NCBI RefSeq assembly: GCF_000266905.1
Contig: NC_018027.1
Location: 5,208,001 to 5,272,000, forward strand
Length of the DNA: 64,000 bases
Source of the DNA: Mycolicibacterium chubuense NBB4
Lineage (GTDB): Bacteria; Actinomycetota; Actinomycetes; Mycobacteriales; Mycobacteriaceae
Reading direction: 5' to 3'
Shown: piece after piece, positions 1-9,694 of the stretch
Layout of the letters: each line of letters starts with the position of its first letter
Position numbering within the stretch: position 1 is the first letter of the stretch
Notes under the pieces: generated by a model
Databases searched by the model: none
What the model was told of the DNA's origin: nothing
What the model saw: only the letters and a program-made list of their open reading frames with translations
Made by a program: the position numbers and the translations under genes

Positions 1-2
1 CC

Positions 3-305
3 GACGGCCGGCTGGTCATCATCGGCATGCAGGGTGGCGTCAAGGCGGAACTGAACATCGGCAAACTCCTCGCCAAGCGCGCCGGGGTGATCGCCACCGC
101 GCTGCGGTCCCGTCCGGTGACCGGCCCGGCCGGCAAGACCGAGATCGTCGCGCAGGTTCTCGAGCACGTGTGGCCGATGGTCGCCGACGGCCAGGTGCGG
201 CCGGTGATCGGCGCGGAATTCCCGATCGCCCACGCGCAGGCGGCGCACGAACTGCTCGAGTCGGGCGACGTCTCGGGCAAAGTGCTTCTGCGCGTGGATA
301 TCTGA
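3..305 (+). CDS. Quinone oxidoreductase, C-terminal part (partial at window edge)
   Basis: This is the last 100 or so residues of an open frame that enters from the left edge and stops at 303-305. It looks like the end of a zinc-independent medium-chain dehydrogenase/reductase of the NAD(P)H:quinone oxidoreductase (PIG3-like) type. Visible family features are the strand reading LVIIG at the end of the Rossmann fold, the segment with two GG/GK steps, and the usual ending in which a short AHELLESG helix is followed by GKVLLRV. The neighbouring order matches Rv3777 in M. tuberculosis. The catalytic and nucleotide-binding halves lie outside the window, so substrate cannot be judged. Confidence 0.8.
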   Translation, partial: DGRLVIIGMQGGVKAELNIGKLLAKRAGVIATALRSRPVTGPAGKTEIVAQVLEHVWPMVADGQVRPVIGAEFPIAHAQAAHELLESGDVSGKVLLRVDI

Positions 306-315
306 GGGCGCGGCC

Positions 316-1512
316 TCAGCCCAGCGACGCCAGCGCCCGGACCAGCTGGTCCACCTCGGCGGTGGTGCTGTAGTGCGCCAGCCCGACGCTCACCGCACCA
401 CCGATGTCGTTGGCGCCGATGAGGTCGAGGACCCGCGAGCTCGCGTTGGCGATCGCGAGGATCCCGTTGTCGGCCAGCCGCTGCACCACCCGCTCGGCGG
501 GCACGTTGTCCATCGCGAAGCTGAGCACCGGGATACGGACCTCGGGACTGCCGATGACGATCACGGTGGGCAGCGAGCGCAGCGACGTCAGCAGGTAGTC
601 GAACAGCTCGCTCAGGTAGCCCCCAGCCGACCGCATCGACACCGCCAGCCGCTCGCGGCGACCGCCCTGAGCCGAATCATCCAGATTGGCAAGGTATTCG
701 ATGCTGGCGACCACCCCGCCGAGCAGGCCGTACTGGTGTTCACCGAGCTCGAGCCGGGCGGGTCCGGTGGCGTACGGATCGAGCGACACCGAGCCGAACC
801 CGTCGATGGACGACGGATCGCGGAACACCAGCGCGCCGATCGGCGGGCCGCCCCACGCGAGGGCGTTGACCGCGACGACGTCGGCGTCGATCTCGTCGAT
901 GTCGATGAGCCGGTAGGGCGCGGCGGCCGAGTGGTCGACGACGACCATCCCGCCGACTTCGTGAACCAGCTTGGTGACCTCGCGAAGTTCCGTGACGGTG
1001 CCCAAAGTCGATGAGGCAGAAGCTATTGCGACCAGACGAGTGGGCCGCGTGACCAGGTTCTCCCACTGCCAGGTCGGCAACTCACCGGTCTCGATGTCGA
1101 CCTCGGCCCACTTGACCTTGGCGCCGTAGCGGTTGGCCGCGCGCAGCCACGGCGCGATGTTGGCCTCATCGTCGAGCCGGGTCACGACGAGCTCGTAGCC
1201 CAGCCCGACGCGCGCGGACGCGGCATCGGCGAGCGAGGTCAGCAGGACGGCCCGGTCGGCGCCCAGCACCACGCCGGCGGGATCGGCGTTCACCAGATCG
1301 GCGACGGCCTGGCGCGCGGCGGCCAGGACCGCCGCGCTGCGCCGCGACGCCGGATGCGGGCTCGACGCGGTGGGCATCGAGCCGCGGAACGCGGTGGACA
1401 CCGCACGGGCCACGGAGTCGGGCAGCAGCATGCCGTTCTGGGCGTCGAGATGCACCCAGCCATCGCCCAGCGACGGGTGCAAACCGCGCACCCGGGCGAC
1501 GTCGTATGCCAT
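316..1512 (-). CDS. Cysteine desulfurase-like aminotransferase class V protein (Rv3778c-type)
   Basis: This is a 398-residue fold-type I PLP enzyme of the aminotransferase class V / cysteine desulfurase-like family. An N-terminal segment with the ARxVR-like start is followed by a PLP-binding core, with a [12 protein letters not shown] strand bearing the cofactor-binding Asp. A longer frame runs up to 1635. I chose the ATG at 1512 because it has a good AAGGTGGG Shine-Dalgarno just upstream and gives exactly the length I recall for Rv3778c (398 residues). In the expected Schiff-base region I read [14 protein letters not shown] rather than a clear SxHK motif, so a true desulfurase activity is doubtful. 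It is divergent from the membrane protein gene at 1645. Confidence 0.8.
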   Translation of the reverse strand: MAYDVARVRGLHPSLGDGWVHLDAQNGMLLPDSVARAVSTAFRGSMPTASSPHPASRRSAAVLAAARQAVADLVNADPAGVVLGADRAVLLTSLADAASARVGLGYELVVTRLDDEANIAPWLRAANRYGAKVKWAEVDIETGELPTWQWENLVTRPTRLVAIASASSTLGTVTELREVTKLVHEVGGMVVVDHSAAAPYRLIDIDEIDADVVAVNALAWGGPPIGALVFRDPSSIDGFGSVSLDPYATGPARLELGEHQYGLLGGVVASIEYLANLDDSAQGGRRERLAVSMRSAGGYLSELFDYLLTSLRSLPTVIVIGSPEVRIPVLSFAMDNVPAERVVQRLADNGILAIANASSRVLDLIGANDIGGAVSVGLAHYSTTAEVDQLVRALASLG

Positions 1513-1644
1513 GCCTGCCCACCTTCGTGCGTCGGGGAAGACCGCCGCATCAACCCGATTCGGGCTGACTCGCGGACCCCGACCTCGCTTGTTACTGCCC
1601 ATGCCTAGAGCGGAACGGGTCATCTGGGCAGCCATACTAGTCGA

Positions 1645-3597
1645 GTGAGCTTCGGGTACGGAGTGCTAGTCGCACTGGCGTTGCTGGTGGCACCCGGGGC
1701 AATCATCGCGCGGTGCGGAGGCCTGCGCTGGGCCGCCGCCGTCGCGACCGGGCCTGCGCTCACCTACGGCGCCGTGGCCATGGCGATCGTCCCGTTCGGC
1801 GCCCTGGGCGTGCCGTGGAACGCGGGGACCGCGCTGGGCGCTCTGCTCGTCCTCGGGGCGCTGGCGACGAGTTTGCGGATTCTGACTCGGCGCCGCACGG
1901 CCCCTGCCGCCGCGGCGCCCGCGACCCCGCCCGGGCCCGGTTTTCTGGCGGCGGCCGGCGTGCTGGTGGGAGCGGTGCTGATCTTCGTGGCAGCAGTCCG
2001 CGGGATCCCGCACTGGCAGTCGATCCCGAGCACCTGGGACGCCGTGTGGCACGCCAACACGATCCGTTTCATCCTCGACACCGGCCAGGCGTCGCCGACG
2101 CACATGGGCGAACTGCGCAACATCGAGACCCACGAGGCGCTGTACTACCCGTCGACCTTCCACGCGCTCGGCGCCGTGCTGAGCCAGCTCTCCGGCGCGG
2201 CCCCGGCCACCGCCTACACCGTGAGTTCGGTGGCCGCCGCGTCGTGGCTGTTTCCTGCCGGCGCGGCGATTCTGGCCTGGCTACTGCTCATCGGCAGGAC
2301 CGGAGTGTGGCCCACCGCCGGCGCGGCGGCCACCGCCGGGGCGCTGTCGGCGTCGTTCACCGCCGTGCCCTACGTCGAGTTCGACACCGCGTCCATGCCC
2401 AACATGGCCGCCTACGGGCTCGCGATCCCGACGTTCGCGTTGGCCCGGTCGGCGCTGCACCACCGCGACCGCATCCCGCTGGCCGTGCTGGCGGTGGTGG
2501 GCGTGTTCTCCGTCCACATCACCGGCGGCGTCGTGACCGTCGTCATCATCGCCGCGTGGTGGCTGCTGGAGGCGCTGTGGCGCCCGGTGCGGGGCCGCCT
2601 CGCCGACTTCGGGACACTGCTGCTGATCGGGGTCCCGTCCGCGGCGCTGCTGCTGCCCCAGTTCCTCGGGGTCCTCCAGCAGGCGGAGATCATCGAAGGG
2701 CACTCGTTCGTCACTCATCAGGGCAAGAAGCGGGCGCTGATCGACGCGCTCGTGCAGCACACCCGCCATCTCAACGACTTCCCCATCCAGTGGGGCCTGA
2801 TCGTGTTGTGTGCGGTGGGAGCCGTGATCCTGGTGGTGCGGCGGATCTGGTGGCCGCTGGCGGTCTGGCTGCTCCTGATGGCGGCGATCATCCACTCGTC
2901 GGCCCCCTTCGGGGGCGTGCTGGGCGCGGTGATCGGGAAATTCAGCGACCTGTTCTACAGCGATCCGCGGCGGCTCTCGGCGGTGGTGACGATGCTGCTG
3001 AGCGCCGTGGCCGGAATCGCGGCGTACACGATCGTGTCCTGGGTGGTGTCTGCGCTGCGGAGGCGTGTCGGCGGGGGAAGCCCGCGCCTCTGGTACGGCG
3101 CGACCGCCGGCGTCCTGACCGCCGTGAGCATCGCCTCGGCCGTGCACTACCTGCCTCGCCATCAGTTCCTGCTCGGCGACAAGTACGACTCGGTGATCAT
3201 CGACGACAGGGACCTGCAGGCATTCGCCTATCTGGCGGGCCTGCCCGGCGCGCACGACACGCTGATCGCCAACGCCAACACCGACGGAACGGCGTGGATG
3301 TACGCGGTGGCAGACCTGCATCCGCTGTGGACCCACTACGACTACCCGGTACAGCAGGGCCCCGGCTATCACCGGTTCATCATCTGGGCCTACGCCGACG
3401 ACGCCGACACCGATCCGCGCGTCGCCGAGGCCGTCGCGGCGCTGAACATCCGCTACGTGCTGGTGAGCACGCCCGTCGTCCGGGGGTTCGTGATGCCCGA
3501 TGGCCTGGCGTCGCTGGACAAATCGCACTCGTGGGAGAAGATCTACGACAACGGCGAGGCCCGCATCTACCGATGGCGCGGAGCCCGGCGACACTGA
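1645..3597 (+). CDS. Polytopic membrane glycosyltransferase-like protein (Rv3779-type)
   Basis: This is a 650-residue protein with about 10-12 hydrophobic segments and a soluble C-terminal extracytoplasmic region from about residue 505. Length and position match Rv3779 (about 666 residues), which has been reported to take part in polyprenyl-phospho-mannose synthesis; that role is literature knowledge for the homologue, not something shown here. The start is GTG at 1645. A CATACT hexamer at 1633-1638 lies 6 bases upstream, so the transcript may be leaderless. It leads the plus-strand run towards bpa and the galactan export genes. A GT-C-like fold is inferred only from membrane topology. Confidence 0.75.
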   Translation: MSFGYGVLVALALLVAPGAIIARCGGLRWAAAVATGPALTYGAVAMAIVPFGALGVPWNAGTALGALLVLGALATSLRILTRRRTAPAAAAPATPPGPGFLAAAGVLVGAVLIFVAAVRGIPHWQSIPSTWDAVWHANTIRFILDTGQASPTHMGELRNIETHEALYYPSTFHALGAVLSQLSGAAPATAYTVSSVAAASWLFPAGAAILAWLLLIGRTGVWPTAGAAATAGALSASFTAVPYVEFDTASMPNMAAYGLAIPTFALARSALHHRDRIPLAVLAVVGVFSVHITGGVVTVVIIAAWWLLEALWRPVRGRLADFGTLLLIGVPSAALLLPQFLGVLQQAEIIEGHSFVTHQGKKRALIDALVQHTRHLNDFPIQWGLIVLCAVGAVILVVRRIWWPLAVWLLLMAAIIHSSAPFGGVLGAVIGKFSDLFYSDPRRLSAVVTMLLSAVAGIAAYTIVSWVVSALRRRVGGGSPRLWYGATAGVLTAVSIASAVHYLPRHQFLLGDKYDSVIIDDRDLQAFAYLAGLPGAHDTLIANANTDGTAWMYAVADLHPLWTHYDYPVQQGPGYHRFIIWAYADDADTDPRVAEAVAALNIRYVLVSTPVVRGFVMPDGLASLDKSHSWEKIYDNGEARIYRWRGARRH

Positions 3598-3625
3598 GCG
3601 AGGAATGCTGGGGCACTCTAGGGAC

Positions 3626-4129
3626 ATGACTACCAACGACGACGACAACATCGAGATCATCGGTGGCGATCCGGACGACGAGGAGCGAGCCGCCGACGGC
3701 AAGTCGTTGACCGATCTGGTCGAGCAGCCGGCCAAGGTGATGCGCATCGGGACGATGATCAAGCAGCTCCTCGAGGAGGTGCGCGCGGCGCCGCTCGACG
3801 AGGCCAGCCGCGGCCGGCTGCGCGACATCCACCGCACCAGCATCCAGGAGCTCGAGGACGGGCTGGCGCCGGAACTGCGCGCCGAGCTCGAGCGGCTGAC
3901 GTTGCCGTTCACCGAGGACGCGGTGCCGTCGGACGCCGAGCTGCGGATCGCACAGGCGCAGCTGGTCGGCTGGCTCGAGGGTCTCTTCCACGGCATTCAG
4001 ACCGCGCTGTTCGCTCAGCAGATGGCCGCCCGCCAGCAGCTCGAGCAGATGCGCCAGGGTGCGTTGCCGCCGGGCGTCGCCGTACCGGGGCAGCGCGCGG
4101 GCGGGCACGGCACCGGCCAGTATCTGTGA
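3626..4129 (+). CDS. bpa: Bacterial proteasome activator Bpa/PafE (DUF2587)
   Basis: This is a 167-residue, mostly helical acidic protein matching Rv3780 by context and by its ending. Bpa forms a ring that docks on the 20S proteasome and opens its gate without ATP. The last four residues are GQYL with a penultimate tyrosine, the gate-opening motif known for this family. The N-terminus is an acidic low-complexity stretch (residues 1-30), then long helices rich in Leu and Glu. An upstream in-frame ATG at 3500 lies inside the preceding gene. The ATG at 3626 fits the family length (Mtb 178). Four further bases separate its stop region from the wzt GTG. Confidence 0.9.
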   Translation: MTTNDDDNIEIIGGDPDDEERAADGKSLTDLVEQPAKVMRIGTMIKQLLEEVRAAPLDEASRGRLRDIHRTSIQELEDGLAPELRAELERLTLPFTEDAVPSDAELRIAQAQLVGWLEGLFHGIQTALFAQQMAARQQLEQMRQGALPPGVAVPGQRAGGHGTGQYL

Positions 4130-4135
4130 GTCTTC

Positions 4136-4948
4136 GTGGTCAGTCCTGCTGAGCCGTACATCGAGACCCGCAACGCGTGGGTGGAGTTCCCGATCTTCGA
4201 CGCGAAGACGCGCTCGCTGAAGAAGGCGTTCCTCGGCAAGGCCGGTGGCGCGATCGGGCGCAACGAGTCCAACGTCGTCGTCATCGAAGCGCTCCGTGAC
4301 ATCACCTTGTCTCTGAAGATGGGCGACCGCGTCGGTCTGGTCGGCCACAACGGTGCGGGCAAGTCCACGCTGCTGCGCCTGCTGTCGGGCATCTACGAAC
4401 CGACGCGCGGCGTGGCGACGGTGCACGGCCGCGTGGCCCCGGTGTTCGACCTCGGTGTCGGCATGGACCCGGAGATCTCCGGTTTCGAGAACATCATCAT
4501 CCGCGGGCTGTTCCTCGGGCAGACCCGCAAGCAGATGCTGGCCAAGGTCGACGAGATCGCCGAGTTCACCGAGCTCGGCGACTACTTGTCGATGCCGCTG
4601 CGGACGTATTCGACGGGCATGCGGGTGCGGCTGGCCATGGGGGTGGTCACCAGCATCGACCCGGAGATCCTGCTGCTCGACGAGGGCATCGGCGCTGTCG
4701 ACGCGGACTTTTTGAAGAAAGCGCAGACGCGACTGGCCGCGCTCGTGGAGCGTTCCGGGATCCTGGTGTTCGCCAGCCATTCCAACGAATTCCTGGCGCG
4801 GCTGTGCAACACCGCGATGTGGATCGACCACGGCACCGTGAAGATGTCGGGAGGCATCGAGGAGGTCGTGCGGGCCTACGAAGGTGAAGACGCCGCCCGC
4901 CACGTGCGGGAGGTACTCGAGGAGACGGCCCACACGCATGAGCGCTGA
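4136..4948 (+). CDS. wzt: Galactan export ABC transporter ATPase Wzt (Rv3781-type)
   Basis: This 270-residue ATPase of the polysaccharide-export (Wzt/RfbE) class is proposed to power transfer of the lipid-linked galactan across the plasma membrane with the Wzm permease. The Walker A GHNGAGKST is at residues 70-78, the signature STGMRVRLAMG is near 159, and Walker B EILLLDEG is near 177-184. It lacks the long C-terminal carbohydrate-binding domain found in some O-antigen Wzt proteins. The start is GTG at 4136, 6 bases after the bpa stop. Its 3' end overlaps glfT1 by 11 bases, and wzm follows glfT1, so the three are probably translated from one message. Confidence 0.92.
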   Translation: MVSPAEPYIETRNAWVEFPIFDAKTRSLKKAFLGKAGGAIGRNESNVVVIEALRDITLSLKMGDRVGLVGHNGAGKSTLLRLLSGIYEPTRGVATVHGRVAPVFDLGVGMDPEISGFENIIIRGLFLGQTRKQMLAKVDEIAEFTELGDYLSMPLRTYSTGMRVRLAMGVVTSIDPEILLLDEGIGAVDADFLKKAQTRLAALVERSGILVFASHSNEFLARLCNTAMWIDHGTVKMSGGIEEVVRAYEGEDAARHVREVLEETAHTHER

Positions 4949-5948
4949 CACCAGCGATGAGCGCTTGCGCGAAGAGAAGACCGGCAGCGATGACACCGTT
5001 GTCGCGGTCGTCGTCACGCATCGCCGCCCCGACGAGCTGGCCAAGTCGCTCGGCGCGCTGACCTCGCAGAGCAGGCTCCCCGACCACCTCATCGTGGTCG
5101 ACAACGATCACGACGACCGGGTGCGTGATCTGGTCGCCGGCCAGCCCATCCCCACGACGTATCTGGGCTCGCTCCGAAACCTAGGCGGCGCAGGCGGTTT
5201 CGCACTCGGCATGCTGCACGCGCTGAGCCTCGGCGCGGACTGGGTCTGGCTGGCCGACGACGACGGGCGACCGCAGGACGCCGAGGTGCTGGCCACCCTG
5301 CTGGCCTGCGCCGAGCGGTACGGCCTGGCGGAGGTCTCACCGATGATCTGCGACCTCGACGACCCCGAGCGCCTCGCCTTCCCGCTGCGTCGCGGTCTGG
5401 TGTGGCGTCGCCGGGTCAGCGAGTTGCGCACGGATGCACGCCTTCCCGACCTGATGCCCGGTATCGCGCACCTGTTCAACGGCGCACTTTTTCGCGCGTC
5501 GACCCTCGAAGCGACCGGAGTGCCGGACCTCCGGCTCTTCTTCCGCGGTGACGAGACCGAGGTGCACCGGCGCCTGCTCCGCACCGGGTTGCCTTTCGGA
5601 ACCTGCCTGCAGACCGTCTATCTGCACCCGCAGGGTGGTGACGAGTTCAAACCGATCCTCGGCGGCCGTATGCACACCCAGTATCCGGACAATCCGACCA
5701 AGAGGTTCTACACCTACCGCAACCGCGGCTACCTCCAGTCCCAGCCGGGGATGCGCAAGCTCATACCGCAGGAGTGGCTGCGATTCGGCTGGTATTTCCT
5801 GGTGTCCAAGCGGGACGTCGCGGGCTTTCGTGAGTGGATCCGCCTGCGGCGCTTGGGGCGACGCGAGAGGTTCGAACGCACACGGGGCATGGAGGCAGCT
5901 CCCGCGCGAAGCGCGGGGGGACGCGGCGACGGGACTGACAAGACATGA
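4938..5948 (+). CDS. glfT1: Galactofuranosyltransferase GlfT1
   Basis: This GT2-family enzyme of 336 residues adds the first two galactofuranose units from UDP-Galf to the decaprenyl-PP-GlcNAc-Rha acceptor, starting the galactan. An N-terminal VVVTHRRP strand, the VVDNDHDD segment and a metal-binding D107-D108-D109 triplet followed by GRPQD are clear. The start at ATG 4938 overlaps the end of wzt by 11 bases. A longer in-frame ATG at 4884 lies well inside wzt. It is about 30 residues longer than Rv3782 (304), partly from a charged C-terminal tail rich in Arg, Gly and Ala. The ATGA overlap with wzm (5945-5948) indicates coupling. Confidence 0.92.
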   Translation: MSADTSDERLREEKTGSDDTVVAVVVTHRRPDELAKSLGALTSQSRLPDHLIVVDNDHDDRVRDLVAGQPIPTTYLGSLRNLGGAGGFALGMLHALSLGADWVWLADDDGRPQDAEVLATLLACAERYGLAEVSPMICDLDDPERLAFPLRRGLVWRRRVSELRTDARLPDLMPGIAHLFNGALFRASTLEATGVPDLRLFFRGDETEVHRRLLRTGLPFGTCLQTVYLHPQGGDEFKPILGGRMHTQYPDNPTKRFYTYRNRGYLQSQPGMRKLIPQEWLRFGWYFLVSKRDVAGFREWIRLRRLGRRERFERTRGMEAAPARSAGGRGDGTDKT

Positions 5949-6775
5949 CGTTCATGGATGCGGCCGCACAATCGCGGACACTGAGCCGGGCCTGGGGCGA
6001 CCTCGTCGACGGCTTCGGCAAGCGCGAGCTCTGGCTGCACCTCGGCTGGCAGGACATCAAGCAGCGGTACCGCCGGTCGGTGCTCGGGCCTTTCTGGATC
6101 ACCATCGCCACCGGCACCACCGCGGTCGCGATGGGCGCGCTGTACTCGAAGCTGTTCAAACTCGAGCTGTCCGAACATCTTCCGTATGTGACTCTGGGCC
6201 TGATCATCTGGAACCTGATCAACGCGTCCATCCTCGAGGGCGCCGAGGTGTTCATCGCCAACGAAGGCCTGATCAAACAGCTCCCGACGCCGTTGTCGGT
6301 GCACGTCTACCGACTCGTGTGGCGACAGATGATCCTGTTCGCACACAACATCATCATTTTCGTGATCATCGCGATCATCTACCCCAAACCGTGGACGTGG
6401 ACCGATCTCGCGGTCATCCCGGCGCTGGCGTTGATCGCTTTGAACTGTGTCTGGGTGTCGTTGTGTTTCGGCATTCTCGCAACGCGGTACCGCGACATCA
6501 GCCCGCTGCTCAACAGCCTCGTGCAGCTGCTGTTCTTCATGACGCCGATCATCTGGAACGAGAACACGTTACGCAGTCAGGGCGCCGGCCAGTGGGCCAA
6601 GATCGTGGAGCTCAATCCGCTGCTGCACTACCTCGACATCGTGCGCGCACCACTGCTGGGCGCGGACCAGCAATTGCGGCACTGGGTCGTCGTGCTGGTG
6701 CTGACCGTCGTGGGCTGGGTCTTCGCCGCGTTGGCGATGCGCCAGTACCGCGCGCGGGTGCCGTACTGGGTGTGA
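5945..6775 (+). CDS. wzm: Galactan export ABC transporter permease Wzm (Rv3783-type)
   Basis: This 276-residue ABC-2 type permease has six predicted membrane segments and the family's N-terminal amphipathic stretch. It reads LWLHLGWQDIKQRYRRS before the first helix, which is typical of polysaccharide exporters (RfbD/KpsM/Wzm). It pairs with the Wzt ATPase upstream. In M. tuberculosis this pair exports the lipid-linked galactan. The start ATG overlaps the glfT1 stop as ATGA. The stop at 6773-6775 lies 4 bases from the stop of the convergent gene at 6780, leaving no room for a terminator between them. Confidence 0.92.
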   Translation: MTFMDAAAQSRTLSRAWGDLVDGFGKRELWLHLGWQDIKQRYRRSVLGPFWITIATGTTAVAMGALYSKLFKLELSEHLPYVTLGLIIWNLINASILEGAEVFIANEGLIKQLPTPLSVHVYRLVWRQMILFAHNIIIFVIIAIIYPKPWTWTDLAVIPALALIALNCVWVSLCFGILATRYRDISPLLNSLVQLLFFMTPIIWNENTLRSQGAGQWAKIVELNPLLHYLDIVRAPLLGADQQLRHWVVVLVLTVVGWVFAALAMRQYRARVPYWV

Positions 6776-6779
6776 CGGT

Positions 6780-7223
6780 TCAGCTGACCAGTGCGCCGAC
6801 GTCGGGTTCGGGGCCGAAGACGAAGCGCCGACCGGACAGCGTGTCCGGTGTGATGCGCACGAACCGCAGCTTTGCCGTGGCGACCCACGGATAGAGCCCG
6901 GCGCGCTGGGCCTCCTCGATCTCCGCAGAGGAGTTCAGCAGCCGGGCCTTGCCCCGCACCACCACACTCCACCCTTCGGTGACGGTGTGGTCGTCGGCCT
7001 CGAACACCACGTTCTCGTTGAGCACGGACGTCAACAGCTTGGTGCCTTCGGCCGTGCGGAAGAGCAGTGTCTTGTGCTGCACCACGAAGTTGACGGGGAA
7101 GATCTCCGTCCATCCGCCCACCGTGGTGACGAGCCGGCCCAGCGATACTCCCGACAACAGATTCCAGCTTTCGGCCTCCGACAATTCGGTCACCGGCGCG
7201 GTAGTCGAGTTCATGATGGCCAT
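6780..7223 (-). CDS. Pyridoxamine 5'-phosphate oxidase-like flavin/F420-binding protein
   Basis: This is a 147-residue single-domain split barrel of the PPOX-like superfamily (FMN or F420 binding). The layout is typical of that family: a short N-terminal helix ending SWNLLSGVSLGRLV, then strands including EIFPVNFVV, LLFRTAEGTKL, NVVFEAD and a central WSVVVRGKARLL. The substrate is unknown. Two in-frame ATGs lie at 7223 and 7214, and the choice is not decided by a ribosome site. No equivalent occurs at this position in M. tuberculosis. It starts the accessory block between wzm and the arabinan genes and is convergent with wzm. Confidence 0.78.
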   Translation of the reverse strand: MAIMNSTTAPVTELSEAESWNLLSGVSLGRLVTTVGGWTEIFPVNFVVQHKTLLFRTAEGTKLLTSVLNENVVFEADDHTVTEGWSVVVRGKARLLNSSAEIEEAQRAGLYPWVATAKLRFVRITPDTLSGRRFVFGPEPDVGALVS

Positions 7224-7273
7224 GCTCGTCGGTTCCGCGCCGGCGTCCTAGGGTCTTAAGGCACTGCTGAGGT

Positions 7274-7735
7274 TCACCGTCGCGGCGGCGCCGTCCGCAC
7301 CGCGGCGTTGATCCGGTTCCACGCGTTGATCGTGACCGCCATCGCAATCACCTGTCCGAGTTCGCGATCCGTGAACGCCGCAGCCGCCCGTTCGTAGACG
7401 TCGTCGGGCACCCCGTCGTGGCCCAGGAGGGTGATGGCCTCGGTCAGGGCCAGCGCGGCGCGTTCGCGCTCGTCGAAGATGTCGCCGGCCTCGGCCCACG
7501 CGGCGAGGGTGTCGAGCTTCTGCTCGGTCACGCCGTGCTTGCGCGCGTCGCGGGTGTGCATGTCGAGGCAGAACGCGCAGCGGTTGATCTGCGACGCGCG
7601 GATCTTGATCAGCTCCGCCAGCTCGGCGTCGACGTCTTTGCTGGACGCTGTGGACAGCGCCATCATCGCGTCGTAGAGCTCCGGGGAGGACTTGTAGATC
7701 CGGAGGCGGGGCGCCGTGGTGAGTGTCTGTGTCAT
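7274..7735 (-). CDS. Carboxymuconolactone decarboxylase / AhpD-like protein
   Basis: This 153-residue protein of the AhpD-like core family carries the conserved redox pair in NRCAFCLDMHTRDA, where CxxC is followed by a His nine positions after the region start. Members are small peroxidases or thiol-disulfide proteins, and the reaction here cannot be assigned. The start ATG at 7735 is supported by a TAGCGT -10-like hexamer (minus strand, 7743-7748) seven bases upstream, suggesting a leaderless transcript. A longer frame to 7981 would run through the divergent regulator and is not credible. MocR-type regulators often control a divergent neighbour, so this gene is the probable target of the regulator at 7785. 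Confidence 0.85.
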   Translation of the reverse strand: MTQTLTTAPRLRIYKSSPELYDAMMALSTASSKDVDAELAELIKIRASQINRCAFCLDMHTRDARKHGVTEQKLDTLAAWAEAGDIFDERERAALALTEAITLLGHDGVPDDVYERAAAAFTDRELGQVIAMAVTINAWNRINAAVRTAPPRR

Positions 7736-7784
7736 GCCGAGAACGCTAATCGGGAATGTCCCGCGCCGGTGGTTCAATTCTGTC

Positions 7785-9190
7785 GTGACTTCATGGGCCA
7801 ATTCCGGCGCGCGGGATCTCCACCTGGACCTCCGCGACACCGTGCGACCGGGGTCGCGCCACGCGAAGGACGCGCTGATCGTGGCCCTGCGCGAGGCGGC
7901 CCGCTCGGGCCGGCTGGCACCGGGCACGATGCTCCCGCCGTCCCGCAGCCTCGCCGGCGATCTGGGTCTGGCGCGCAACACCGTCGCCGACGCCTACGCC
8001 GAGCTCGTCGCCGAAGGCTGGCTCGCCGCCCGCCAGGGGGCGGGCACCTGGGTCCTCAACACCGCGCGCCCGGCGCCTCGCACTCGCCCCCGGGGCTCCC
8101 GAGGCGTGCCGGTGCACAATCTCATGCCGGGTTCGCCGGACGTCGCCGAGTTCCCGCGCAGCCAGTGGGCGGCGTGCGCACGCAAGGCGTTGACGAACGC
8201 GCCCACCGAGGCGCTGCGCATGGGGACCCGCGCGGCCGGCCGGAATTGCGGACGGCCCTGGCGGAGTACCTGGCGCGGGCGCGGGGAGTGCGCACGACCC
8301 CGGACACGATCGTGATCTGTGCCGGGGTCCGGCACGGGGTGGAACTGCTGGCGCGCGCCCTCGGTGGACCGATCGCGGTCGAGTCGTATGGGCTATACCT
8401 GTTCCGGGACGCGCTCGCGGCCTCAGGCGTGACCACGGTGCCGATCGACGTCGACGAGAACGGCGCCGTGGTGGCCGACCTCGACGACGTCGACGTCTCG
8501 GCGGTGCTTCTGACACCGGCGCATCACAATCCGCTCGGCATGCCACTGCATCCGTCGCGCCGTTCGGCGGTCGTCGAATGGGCCCGGCGCACAGGCGGAT
8601 TCGTGTTCGATGACGACTACGACGGCGAGTTCCGGTACGACCGTCAGCCTGTCGGGGCCCTGCAGGCGCTCGACCCGGGCCGGGTGGCGTACCTGGGGTC
8701 TGTGAGCAAGAGCCTGTCGCAGGTGCTGCGGCTGGGCTGGATGGCGCTGCCGGACCACCTCGTCGACGGGGTGGTGGATGCCGGTGGCGGCCAGCAGTTC
8801 TACGTCGACGCGATCGCGCAGCTGACGCTGGCGGAGTTCATCACCGGCGGCTACTACGACCGGCACATCCGCCGGATGAGGACCCGGTACCGCCGTCGGC
8901 GCGACCTCCTCGTCACCGCACTCGCACGGTTCGCGGTGGGCGTGCGCGGGCTGGCAGCGGGAGTGAGCGTGCTGGTGACACTCCCCGACGGGGCCGAACC
9001 CGAGGTGATGCGCAGGTGCGGCGAGGCGGGCATCGCGTTGTCCGGACTGTCGATGATGCGCCACCCAGCAGCCGGAGCCGGAGTCGCCGACCCCGACGGG
9101 CTCGTCGTGGGTTTCGCCGCGCCGGCCGAGCATGCCTTCGGCTCTGCGGTGTCGGCGTTATGCGACGTGCTCGCGGCCAGCGGACTGTAA
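7785..9190 (+). pseudogene. MocR/PdxR-family GntR-type regulator with aminotransferase domain, frameshifted
   Basis: The gene reads in two frames. From GTG 7785 comes a GntR winged helix (LPPSRSLAGDLGLARNTVADAYAEL, then EGWLAARQGAGTWV) and the start of the aminotransferase part as far as EALRMG near 8224. The rest of the fold-type I domain, including the PLP-lysine region SVSKSLSQVLRLGW, continues from there to 9190 in the +2-shifted frame. Adding one G to the GGGG run at 8222-8225 restores the expected RMGDPRGRPELRTALAEYLA sequence. So this is a single-base deletion, either real or a sequencing error in a G run. The complete protein would be about 468 residues. It is divergent from the AhpD-like gene with only 49 bases between. 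Confidence 0.85.
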
Positions 9191-9199
9191 CGTCCGGCC

Positions 9200-9694
9200 A
9201 TGGCCGGCCCGCGTCGCCCGATGAGCGCCTACGAGCGGATGCTGGAACGCTTCGCCCGATCGCCCGCGGGCTACTGGTACCTCAGACGCGTCGCTCCGCA
9301 CCTCGATCCCCCGTTGCTGCGCGCCACCGGCGGCCGCGTCAGCAGTGTCTCCCCCGCGCCGGCCATGCTGCTGACGACCGTCGGCGCGAAGACCGGACGG
9401 CGGCGCACGACACCACTGCTCTACACCGTCGACGGGGATTCGCTGATCGCGGTCGCGGCCAACTACGGCAGGCCGGATCAGCCGTCGTGGTACCGCAATC
9501 TCCAGGCGCATCCTCGGGTAGACGTGCTGGCCGGCCCTCACAGCGGGACGTACACCGCGACCGAGATCACCGACCCGGCGGAGCGGGCATCGGCATGGGC
9601 GAAGGCTCTCGACCTGTATGCGGGCTACGGCGACTACCAGCTCAGGGCCGGCGACCGCACGATCCCGGTGCTCCGGCTCAGGCGCTGCCCCTGA
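9200..9694 (+). CDS. Deazaflavin (F420)-dependent nitroreductase family protein (Ddn-like)
   Basis: This 164-residue member of the Ddn/FDOR-B split-barrel family uses coenzyme F420 in mycobacteria. Conserved parts are LLTTVGAKTGRRRTTPLLY, then GDSLIAVAANYGRPDQPSWYRNL, then AHPRV, the usual order in this family. The physiological substrate is unknown; related proteins reduce quinones and activate nitroimidazole drugs. The start ATG lies 9 bases after the regulator's stop. The N-terminal about 40 residues form a helical region with aromatic residues that may touch the membrane, as in other FDOR-B proteins. Confidence 0.85.
   Translation: MAGPRRPMSAYERMLERFARSPAGYWYLRRVAPHLDPPLLRATGGRVSSVSPAPAMLLTTVGAKTGRRRTTPLLYTVDGDSLIAVAANYGRPDQPSWYRNLQAHPRVDVLAGPHSGTYTATEITDPAERASAWAKALDLYAGYGDYQLRAGDRTIPVLRLRRCP

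Noticed and set aside
7418..8220. Upstream part of the frame that contains the aminotransferase half of the MocR protein
   Set aside because: This part runs antisense to the AhpD-like gene and through the winged helix in the wrong frame. It was used only as evidence for the frameshift.
8423..9133. Minus-strand frame opposite the MocR aminotransferase domain
   Set aside because: Composition is His/Arg/Gly-rich with no family resemblance, and it is a shadow.
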